Part shown: positions 1 to 12,100 of the stretch, one piece after another
Position numbering within the stretch: the first letter of the stretch is position 1
Layout: every line of letters begins with the position of its first letter
Assembly: GCA_947462335.1 (NCBI GenBank)
Contig: OX381708.1
Location: forward strand, 5,394,001-5,458,000
Length of the DNA: 64,000 bases
Source: Harmothoe impar
Lineage: Eukaryota; Annelida; Polychaeta; Phyllodocida; Polynoidae
Reading direction: 5' to 3'
Position numbers and translations under genes: made by a program
Notes under the pieces: generated by a model
The model's input: only the letters and a program-made list of their open reading frames with translations
Told to the model about the DNA's origin: nothing
Database searches by the model: none

Positions 1-149
1 AAATGCCAGGGAAAAGTAATTGGATGTTTTAACACTATAAATATTAGAACTCAGAACCTCGTCCTTTCACCATTTAATATATGAATATATGTTTCAACTT
101 TGGGTAAATATAGTGGAGATGGAAAAATATTCGTTATTGTGTTCTTCAG

Positions 150-3100
150 GTAAGGATGAGTACATGGGAGCGGAGGAGCTAGCAGCATCGTTCGGGACCT
201 TGGTGCGCCACTTGTCGGCGGTCACACCCAGCAGCAACGACTCCATCAACCTTAAGCAGCATTATGAGGTAAGGCCACTAAATAAAATATTGTTTCTCAT
301 CACCCGGCAGTGAAAAATGTGACGAGGGCGAGGGAAATTAAGAGCTTTTGCACATGAACTTTTGCACATTTTGATAGTTAAGAGTTTACTGATCTGCAAA
401 AGTGATCTCAATACTTGGCTGTTGGCTAGGAATCGTGACTGTCGGGGAACAGTGGAAGTATCTGACTACTAGGGCACTTTTAAGGATTGTACAACTTGCA
501 GTTACCTTAGTATCTCATTGACCTTTTGTTTCCTTAACAGAACAAACCGGTAGAACTGAGTGGCCAGAATATGACGGATGTGAACCACAACCAACGCTCA
601 CTCATCACGCTGAGATGTGACCATGGACTCAACGTGTTCTTTGCTATCGACACCTCCAAGAGCATTCCCCATGAACAGAGGAAGTTTGCTGTGGAGATCA
701 TCACTGGAGTCATGCAAGAGGTAAAAATATACGTCTTAATTCTTATGCAAAAGTATCTAACTTTTATCAGGTTTCGACTACCTTGCCATATAAGGTTTGC
801 TTGGGTTCTTCATTTATATTGCTTTAACATATTGGCCTGAGCACTTGCTTCTCACTCTGTTTTGAGTATGTAATACATGACTTATTAAGTAGTAAAAATA
901 ACATGAAAGAGGAAATGGATAGGACTTGGAGATGTATTTCAACCCATCAACGGCCCTATAGTGAGTTTACTTACCAAAACTGAATTAATGCATCATGCCA
1001 ACCATACAGGGTTGATGCACTCAAAATAGTACATGGAAGCATTATCTGGCCTTCAGGTGACATAGTCCAATTTTTTCGACATTTTGAATTCTACTTAAAT
1101 GTGTTTCAAATGTCATAACAGCATCATATTTGGAGGCTGGCACACACTAAATTATCCTTGATGGGCAATAACCAGGTTGGGGAAATCCTACCTTTAACCC
1201 CATGCTGGGAAGAAAGTGAGTGAGGGGGTTTCTCCCTTTGGTTTTGGGTGGGTATACATGTAATTTTAGGTTCCACCAGAAAATCCGATTTGCTAATACC
1301 TTACCATTATTTGCTGAAAAACATTGACAATTTTATTGGATAAGTATATATGAATGGGCTAGTATGAAAGTCTTGTATCTCTTGAGATATAATGATTTAA
1401 ATGACAAAATATAGCCTAAATAAGCTACATTTAAATGCGGACTCCTATCCCCCTCACGCACCCCTCCCTAGCCCACCTGTATAAGATACTGCACTGGGAG
1501 AACTCCCCTTGGAGGTGCAGACCAGCGGCAGCCCTTATCTCTACAGAGATAAGGGCAGGAGGCCGACCTGAGGGCTGCACTATGTAAGTAAGGGAAGATT
1601 TCCCCTTGCTGGAAGAAACCCCACTGTAGGCTAATATACCTATAATGAATTCGAAGCTGAATTCTGGGAGTCAAATACATTTTAATGAAAGGCGAAGTAT
1701 GACCATATTGAACATTCTGGTTCATTTTTAACCAAATTGATTTTTAAGCTCTAATCTTTGGACAATGTCACTTGAAGGGATACATATAACGCTATTTATC
1801 TGTTACACTGGGTACACTTCTTTGGTGAAATTTCCTCACCCTCAACCAGCCTAATGTTTGGCTTCCTAAAGCGGTGACTGGGTCACCTACGGAGCCATGC
1901 ATCTAGCCGAGAGTGTGAGGGGAGTGGTTTTCCGCAAAAAAAATTACCCCAGTTCTTGGACACACCTTAGCAACAATGTAAACACTGACCTGGATTGGCT
2001 CTAGGTTGGTCACATGGCACCCTCTGAGTTGTGGAGGGAAATCTTCCTCTGGTTTTGTGTCGTATTAGGTCAAGCAAGGGTCCAACCCACTCCTGGTCTC
2101 TCGTCTCCCGGATTGGTACAACACATTTATCTGTTACAGTTGGGTGTGTCGTCCAACACCAAGGGGACGCGGGTGGGACTGGTGGCCTTTAACATTTATC
2201 TGTTACAGTTGGGTGTGTCGTCCAACACCAAGGGGACGCGGGTGGGACTGGTGGCCTTTAACAACACATTTGTCCGTTACAGTTGGGTGTGTCGTCCAAC
2301 ACCAAGGGGACGCGGGTGGGACTGGTGGCCTTTAACATTTGTCTGTTACAGTTGGGCGTGTCGTCCAACACCAAGGGGACGCGGGTGGGACTGGTGGCCT
2401 TTAACATTTGTCTGTTACAGTTGGGTGTGTCGTCCAACACCAAGGGGACGCGGGTGGGGCTGGTGGCCTTTAACATTTGTCTGTTACAGTTGGGTGTGTC
2501 GTCCAACACCAAGGGGACGCGGGTGGGACTGGTGGCCTTTAACATTTGTCTGTTACAGTTGGGTGTGTCGTCCAACACCAAGGGGACGCGGGTGGGACTG
2601 GTGGCCTTTAACATTTGTCTGTTACAGTTGGGTGTGTCGTCCAACACCAGGGGGACGCGGGTGGGACTGGTGGCCTTTAACATTTGTCTGTTACAGTTGG
2701 GTGTGTCGTCCAACACCAGGGGGACGCGGGTGGGGCTGGTGGCCTTTAACATTTGTCTGTTACAGTTGGGTGTGTCGTCCAACACCAAGGGGACGCGGGT
2801 GGGGCTGGTGGCCTTTAACATTTGTCTGTTACAGTTGGGTGTGTCGTCCAACACCAAGGGGACGCGGGTGGGACTGGTGGCCTTTAACATTTGTCTGTTA
2901 CAGTTGGGTGTGTCGTCCAACACCAAGGGGACGCGGGTGGGACTGGTGGCCTTTAACATTTGTCTGTTACAGTTGGGTGTGTCCTCCAACACCAAGGGGA
3001 CGCGGGTGGGGCTGGTGGCCTTTAACAACACATTTGTCTGTTACAGTTGGGCGTGTCGTCCAACACCAAGGGGACGCGGGTGGGGCTGGTGGCCTTTAAC

Positions 3101-6100
3101 AACACCGTCTGGTATCGTAAAGTACCTCAGGAGATCAGGAACCTCCAGGACCTGCGCCACGCTCTCAACGAGATCCTCGACCAAGCTACTGGAGGTAAAA
3201 CTGGCTATGAAGGTTTATTTTTATGGATTATGACAGGGCCTTTGGTTGAACAATAAAAGTGTCATTTCATGCACCCCGTGAAATAACCCACACTCGTAGT
3301 TCATGACCCTGTTTATCATCAAAATGGTGGTTTGTTTATCTTTGAACTGTGTAGAAAAATATACTTTAGCCCTCCCCCCCTATCGTAATTTGGATGATTT
3401 GAATCGGACAAGGAAATAAAGCCATGGGGACTACATTGAACTCACCCCAACGCCTCGTGCAGTACAGCCCACAGGCTGTTCATGCAAAAACCAGCTCAAA
3501 AGACTTAAACTGGGGAACCTTTGTCTATGTACTAGGGGGTACTGTGATCAGCAAGGCACTTAAACTGGGGAACTTTTGTCTATGTACCAGGTGGCACTGC
3601 GATCAGCAAGGCGCTTAAAGTGACTATAAATCCCACCATTGGGAATACACTGTGAAAGACATTAAATGGGCCACATAAGACACCCTATTTGGGCACTTAT
3701 TGCCCATAGGGGACACTTTATTATGCCCTATCCTCCAGATATGATATTGTACTAACATTTGGAACACATTTAAGTAGGATTTAAAATATGGAAAAAATCG
3801 GACCATGTCACTTTAAACTGGTGAACCTTTGTCTATGTACCTAGGGGGCACTGTGATCAGCAAGGCGCTTAAACTGGTGAACCTTTGTCTATGTGTTAGA
3901 TAGACTACACCTGGACACGGTTCTTCCATATACCCACTGCCCCACCAGGTCTAGACGAGGTGTCATACACCAAGTCGCTGACCAGTGGGCAGTGGGTATG
4001 GGGGAGAAGCCTGGCCAGGTGTAGTCTATCTGATTTAACCCTCGGTTATGTCAGTGTATACGATATACCCAAGGTGCGATTCCTTTGTCTTAGGTGTTAC
4101 CCGTGGGTTAAGTACCAATACTAGCTATGTGCTTGCTTGTACCCAGGTGGCACTGCGATCAGCAAGGCGCTGGAGAAGATCCGCACAGACCTGATTCCAG
4201 ATGCGGCAGCAGCGAGACGATCAGGCTCAAATTCTGTCCTGAAACCTGTCCCTCGGGCCATCGTACTATTCTCAGATGGTGAGAAACTGTTGTTTTTTTT
4301 GCCTTCATTGTATTCCATCAGCATTAACAAGATTCCAAAGAACATATTTAAAATAAGTACCGTAAAACCTTGGCTATAAGCCGACCTCGGTTATAAGCCG
4401 AATGTGAGTTTGGGAGTAAAAATTTGGCTTATAACAATAGTGTTTGAATTTTGTTTTCACTATGCTCCTACATTATTAAAACCTCGCCTATAAGCCGAAT
4501 GGGAGTTTGGGGCTTAAAATCCGGCTTATAGCAAATAAAAACGCCAAATAAAATTTGGCTTATAGCCGAGGTTTTACGGTAGCTAGAGTTAGAGACCACT
4601 TCTTTAATCTTTTCTAGTTTCTCATGAAATAATTCTAATAAATCTATGAATGAGCCTATGTTGCTGTGTTCAAAAAGGATAAAGACAAATGACTTCAACC
4701 CCACTCCAGTTGTTACTGCTATGGAGGTTGTTTGTTATGTTGTACCTCTACCTTACACTCTATGAATATTTACATTTAACAAATTAAAGATACCGCAACG
4801 GAACATCCTAAGCAGCTTTAACTTAAATAGTGCCACATGATGTCATAGAAAGGTCATAATGGAGTTTAAATGGCTTTAGGTGGCATTTGCACAAATTTAA
4901 TGTGCTTAAAGTGTTGCTATAAGCATATTTACCGTAAAACCCCTCCTTTAAGATGACATCACCTTTAAGACGACCACCTTGTATGAGAGAAATAATTAAG
5001 AATGGTTTTCTCTTCAATCCTATATAAGAAAACCTCCCCTTTAAGACGACCCCCTTGTTGGGGAAAATAAATCCCAAAATGAGGCTGTCTAAAAGGCGTG
5101 GTTTTACGGTAATTTATCTAAATGGACACCTTCATGCAGTGCTACTCTTGGCCCTAATCTGTACAGGTAACGCCAACATGGGTGGGAACCCGACTCACGA
5201 AGTGGCAGAGATAAAGAAGAGTTTCGCTAAAACAGAGTTCTACTGCGTCGGCCTCGGGGAAGTCAACGTGCCACTCCTCAAGTCCATCGCGACCACAGAG
5301 ACGGCTGAGCACCTGCTGGTCACCCAGGGGGGAGCTAACGCTGAGGGGTTCAGTGTGGAGGACATGGTCCGCAGCCTGCTTACCAACAAAGTGGGTGAGT
5401 AATAAAGCGGCCTCCTGAAGATTTATTTTTGTCTTTTTCAAATATTTGTGAGGGACACGGTTTCTCCGAAAATTACGTATTCAGAGACACCGGGACTTGA
5501 ACCCGGGGCCCTCCACTTGCCAAGCGATTGCTCTACCACTGAGCTATATCCCCTTGTCCTATCAGATTGACCATGTCTCACGTTACTGGATCGGTATGGC
5601 ACAGAGGGGAGCTGATTATCCGAGTGATACCCCCTTGCGGGTTTACCACCAGAGTACGGGGAATCCGTGCCCCTACATATTTATTGAATTTCTATTCCTT
5701 TTTTTTTATACTACAAGAATGTAAATGGAACAAAAATTTCAACTTTTGCCTTCAAACAGCATTATCTATGCTTTAGAAGCAGGATACAATTTTATGGTTG
5801 GAAAAGGTTTTTGGTGTTCCCGAGAGCACTTTAAAAGAGAACTTTTCTTGATATGCCAAATATTAAGGTCTACAGAGCAGTTCAAAGTTGCCTCATCGAC
5901 AGAAAAAGAGATTTTTTCCCAAAATCTGCTGAAAAAATTTGAATATCTTATTAATTTATTTTTTGCAGACTTTTCATCGTGCGGGAAGGTTGGTCGCCAG
6001 CTGTACAAAGAGGGGGTATACGCGGCAGAAGGGGCTTGGCCCTGGATGGCTGGCCTGTTCATAAATGTGTGTAGATGTCTTACTGATTGAAAATAATGCC

Positions 6101-9100
6101 AATATTATGATATAAAGTACACATGAAGCTTAATGCTTGCCAAGTTGTTCATAGAAAAATAGAGAGAGATTCGCAGTGCCTTTGTATACACATGTTTTCG
6201 AGGCTAGATGAAGACTTAGTGAATATGGGGTTTATTCAGCTCAAAACCAGAAAAAAATGAAATGGTCGCTAAAGAATGTATAATCTTTGTCTGCGTAACT
6301 GGCAGATCATACTGCATGAAACAGGGCATTTAAGGCAATGAAAGCAAATATATAATATATAAATTAATGTCTAATGTGAAACTATCCGGCAGCACCGGCG
6401 AGTTCCTCGCAGGGGCTGTATTCATGCATCATGATGACAAATTCATCTTTTAGCGACACGCCATCCTTAACCCTTTAAGGGCGCTGCTGCCTCTGGGCAG
6501 CATCTAAAATACCCTTGAGAAACCGCTGCTGCCATAGGGCAGCAAAAGTGCTGCCCTATGGCAGCAATACCACTAGATTGCAGCTCCTGCTATGAAATGA
6601 AGAATGAGAATTTTTGAATCAATCCAAACATATTTAACATGAGTATTACATCCCCTTGTCAGAAAGGAGTAAATTATTTCTCCAATACAACTTATTTTAT
6701 TCCTTAGCCACTATCCCAGGGAGCACATACTTGCAAAATTGCATATTTCCATGGCATAGGGCCGGTGGTTATGGCCCAAATTACATTTTTCAAGGCCAGC
6801 AGTTAAAGGGTTAAAGGGTAATATATTAAAATGGCCGTAATATATTAAAACGCCGTGTTTCAGGATGAGTTCCGGTGTGGGGGGAGTCTGTTGGAGGACG
6901 GTGTGGACGGGTCCCATTGGGTGCTCACTGCCGCCCACTGCTTCCTGGGCGACTACACACAACACAACCTCAAGGTCAAATTTGGTAAGTAGACCGGATC
7001 GGTAAAACTGACTTTGGGAAGTCCGTATTTAAGTATCAGCCTGCAGGCCCTTATAGGGTGATGTTCACACATTGTTACTATATATGTAGGAACGAGGAAA
7101 AGGTTGTGCCCCTCACGACCACAACTACAAGAGTGCCCTTTGTCCCACTGACATTTACCAGCAAGTTTTAATTATGCATAAAATCTACCGCCCTTTGATC
7201 CCATTGGTCCCCCACTGAATGCTAAAGTCATGTGGTGTGTATTCATACTGCCACATGCTGCAGCACTGTGGTTTGTACTCACTGACTGCACTGACCGTGC
7301 ATTGTTACTATAGAAAAGATTGGGAGTGCCCCTCCCCCCCCCATATAATTCTAGTTACCAAATTTGACCTTGAGGTTGGGTTGTGTGTTGATTTATACAT
7401 CTGTAGAGTTTTCGGTCGCAGAACTCGGAAGGTTCTCTAGTTTCTGGATGCAAAAGAGAGGTTTTTAGTTTGGTTCCTATACAATCAAAGCTAAGTCGTT
7501 TCTATATGTTCAGAGACCCTGGCTGGTCTGCCTTCCATCTTAGCCACCCAGCCTTGTATATCCGCTCCCACTCCGATCGCAGCGCCCTCTCACTACTACT
7601 CGTGCCCCCTATACGTCAGGCCGAGAACTATTATCACAGGCGTTTACATAACCACGATTCGAGTGGGATTCGAGTCACCTACACATGTCACATTTTTCTT
7701 TATTCCTATATCCTTACCACTGCCATAGCGGGCCAATGGTATAGTAAAAAGGGCCCCCTGAAAGCCAAGATTTTGCGTTTGCATTGGAAACAATACGCCA
7801 TGACAGTGCCCATTGAGAAAGTACCAGCAGTTCTAAGGATATCTGATACGCCTATGAAGACCTTATGATATGTTCTATTCATCAACAACAAAACTATCAA
7901 TCGCCTTCCTTATGAAGAGCTTCCTTGGCAATATTTAATGCCAATAAAAATTCAAAACTTCAAACTCAGAGCTATTTTCACAGTCTTTGCCAAAACGTGC
8001 CAGTCTGATTAACATGCCTAAGGAAAGCTGACCTTTTTTTTCCATTATAAAAAAATGCATTCAAATAAAATGTCATACGGAACTTTAATCTAGTTCATCC
8101 GGTCCTGCAGAAATCTATCTGGTCCAGCAAAATTGGTAAGCAGTAGGTCCAAATGTCCTTCATGCTGAAAAGGTTTTTGCAAAGACTGCATTTATTAGAC
8201 AGCAGTTCAGTTCATGAATTCAGTTGTTTCAGGCTGTTTCTCACGAGATCTGGCCAATGTGAACGTCTTTGACTGGGTACCATCTTTGACCGGGTGCCAT
8301 CTTTGACCGGGTGCCATCTTTGACCGGGTGCCGTCTTTGACTGGGTGCCATCTTTGACTGGCTTGATGGAAAACCGTTTATTTAGTGGGGATGTAGATAT
8401 AAATGGGCTACTATTTACTAATTCAAAGTGTATTAACATCAGCCCATTTATATCTTTATCTGCCCTAAATAAACCATTTAATATCAAGCCGATCAAAGTT
8501 GGCACCCAGTCAAAGATGGCACCCGGTTAAAGATGCCACCAGGTTAAAGATGCCACCCGGTCAAAGACGTTCACATTGGCAGATCTCATGAGCACAGCCT
8601 TCACCTTTGCTGTTCTGCATGTGTTATGCAGGCAGTGAGAACAGCGTGCTCGTGGACTCGGTGGATGTAACAACAGCCAGTATAACAGTGCCTGCTGAGA
8701 GTCAGGTACACCGACACGAGGACTACAACAGCCGGACCATAACTAACGACATCGCCCTCGTCCGCCTTCAGGAGCCTGTAAAGTACCGCATGGACATACG
8801 ACCAGTCTGCCTCCCCCCTCAGGCTGCAAACGGTGGGTGCTCACTTACACTGCATAAACTATCCAATTTAAGTAGCTTTAAGCAAAAATTATACTCTAAA
8901 ATTGCCCTTTTCAAGCAACTTGAAGTACATTTAAGCAACTTTGATTTTTTTCCGGATTAGAGTTGCTTATATTAAGGACGTTCGGTGGTTTTTTTTTTAA
9001 AAGAAAATATATAATATAGTCTGGGAACCTGGTGAAGGAGACTCTGAGAATCCATTGCCACAGCCCAGAAGATAATACATAACTGTAGTGGCCCGTTTAA

Positions 9101-12100
9101 GCGCCCCTGCACTTATAAATTTCAAGTCCCTGCTACCCCCTGCGCTTATACAGGGACCTGCGCTTATATGAGTCCCTTTAAAGAGGGGTTCAAGACCTGT
9201 GCTTAAACAAGAGATTGCGTGGGATACAAATCTCAGAGAATATGCGAGTGGCTGTTTCATTTGTAAGTCATTGAAACAATACAAGCCAAATTTGCCAAAA
9301 TATGAGTGTGATACTATAAATATTGTTGGATCCTGTGCATCCACCTATCAGAAGTGTTAAGGTCTGATCAATTTCAATCTAGGTAAAATTACTTGATTAG
9401 AGTCTCGCAGCCATTTGTATTCAGCGCACTGTGGATTGGTGTTCTGCGCTGATTGATAAATAGCGCCCAACAGGTCCTCTGAGAGCCCTGTGTTGGATGT
9501 CCCTACTTAGACCTGCTTTAAGAAGGCCCTTAAATAACTTTAAGTTTCTGTGTAAAGTTGCTTAAATCAGTTGGTTCATGCGGTCCTATATTGTCAGCAG
9601 AACACAAGCTTAAAGTCGAGACATCTCATTGGCCATGCACTGTTCCATCAAACATCTTTGGGGGGTGGATGGTAATCAAATGTTTTGAAATATTTTAATT
9701 TTACAGAACCACCCAATATGTACAGAGCGAAAATATCTACGTTTACAGTATACCGAAAGCATAAGTCTTTGAATACTCAAAACAGCGAAAACAGGAAAAA
9801 AGAATAGCTGTATTGAAACAAATAAGAACCCAAAATTCTGCTCATTGTGGAATGTGAATCTTCTATTCATTAGAGCAGCATCATGGGATTGAAATTTGAA
9901 ACAGATATATTGATGTCTTTTTGTTGATATTCCAATTACTAAGGTTTTCAAAGTTACTAAAAAAAATGTATAATAGGTGATTTACCCCTATTATCGCCCA
10001 TTTACTTTTAAAAATAACTATGCCACTTTGAATAGCTCTGTAGACCTCAATAATTGGAATATCAACAAAAGAAAATAAAGGTATGTATACCGTAAAACCT
10101 CACGTAGAAGCCGTGGTCAGTACGTGAGTCAGATCGCTGGTGTGGCTTATAGGATAGACACACAGTCTAAGTGCGGCTAATAAGCAAGTTAGGCTTATAC
10201 GGAGGTTTTACGGTAGTATGTAACCCTCCCTTGGTGCTACAGATATGTACCGAGCTGACACACGGGCAGTGATGACCGGGTGGGGGTACTGGAACAGCAC
10301 CCACAACAAGATGTCACGCACACTCAAACAACTCACCATCAACGTGTTCTCCCAGGACGACTGCCGGGACAAGAAGCAGACCGGGGAGGCTGTGGTGGAC
10401 GGAGTCAGCTTCTGTGGGGGTAAGGACCTTGGGGCATTTACATCTCTATATTTAACCCTTTATGGTGCCTCGGTGGATTTGCCAATTTGAATTTCTAATT
10501 TCAAGACATTTATTCTCTTGACTACCAACGATAATCAATCTACTTAACATTTTATTTAGTGTTAATATACTCATTAGAATTACTACATGTTTTGTAAAAT
10601 TATGATACCCGGAGGAAAAGCCAGCGACTGAAGGGGTAATACTGCATCAGGGGTATTATCCAGACAAAAGATACCCTAGTGGTCTATTCAAGTACCATAG
10701 GACATACCTCATGAATAACTCAGTCACCAGACCATAACTTGCGAAGCTGTGACTACTTACACCTTATGTACACTTAGGTGGTGTGAAGGACCATAATGAG
10801 GAGGAGATGGACGCGTGTGACTATGACAGCGGCGGCCCCCTGGTACACAAGGCGCACGGTGCTGACCACTGGACACAGATAGGTAACTGCTGCTTAATGC
10901 TTACCCTTTAAACCCCCAGCGGCCTTAGGGTTTGTGTATGATTTACACTCTCCAAACATAGTGCTTATTACTTATAATGGCTAACTGACAAATCAGGGGC
11001 TGTGCCCCTGAACCCCCTAGTTTTTATGTATCAAACATCAAGCTCTGAACTAATCAGAGACTACTTTTGTGAGGCTATATCTCAGTTGACGCAGATCTAC
11101 TTGACCTACTTCAGTTGAGGACATTGGTATTGAGCGTTTTCTGCTGGAGGAGTTCTGAGATCTTGGCCTTTAAGGACGGTTGTCTGCATGATGTGTGATT
11201 TGCCGGTGCTAGACGATTTGGGAATGCTTGGATCTCCATGAATTCCAGTATACAATAAGGAGAGTGCAACATTGACTGACTCTCATTAAAAAAGAATCAC
11301 AATGGCGAAAATATTACCATAATTCAGAATTACAGTTATACAAGATGGCGACAGCTGAACTGAAATTGTATGAAATGTAAAACACCTCGAAGCATGCTTT
11401 TTGGCCAGACTACACTCTGATCTTGTTTATATGTGCTGGTTTATGCATAAATCAGCCTTTTAAACCAGGCTTGTATGACCGTAATTCAGGCAATGGTATA
11501 ACCGTAATACTGAAACTGAATTACGTTCGTACCAAACAAAACTTCTGAAGCTTCCCACATAAAAACTATGGGATATATAACCTAACATGGTTAACCTACA
11601 GCTATACCTGTGTCCTATACAGCTCCGAATGCAATGACTACCCCTACAACTACTGCTAAATGGGCTAAATCACCCCCTGCCCTTTGTTTACAAACCCAGC
11701 TGCGGCCATCTTCTATGACCGTAATTCGGAACTACAGTCATAGCTTTGCCACTGTGAAGAATGATATTCTGGTGCAATGGCCATTGTAACACAGTGCTAA
11801 CATTCAGTCTTTCCAATACATCTGGCCATACCCCACAGTAAGGCAGTGTACAACTATTTTCTGTTCCTTTCAGATGGGTCAACATTTTTGAGCCACCCCA
11901 TCTGAACTCCCCCCTCCCCCTGTACGTTTGTTAAATAATGACCCCCCCCCCCCCCCCCCAGTAAAGAGACCTCAGAGCATTGTTTTACATTGGCAGGCAT
12001 TGTGTCGTTTGGTGCGCTGGAGAAGGATTGCCGCAAGCCGGGGACGGCCGGAGGGTACGTCAAGTTGTCCTCCTACGTCAACTGGATCAAGGAGACCATC

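Noticed and set aside
2124..3098. CRISPR-like direct repeat array
   Set aside because: Units are contiguous copies with no unique spacers, in a eukaryotic intron.
2014..3233. Long repetitive ORFs on both strands
   Set aside because: They translate the intronic acceptor minisatellite in all frames; the 69-bp period keeps any frame open. Only 3047-3194 is exon.
5483..5553. Functional host tRNA-Ala gene
   Set aside because: The unit lies inside an LTR with its own target duplication, has a weak anticodon stem, and shows no terminator T run at its 3' end.
7470..7868. 132-residue plus-strand ORF
   Set aside because: No recognisable domain or splice context; it lies in a factor B intron.
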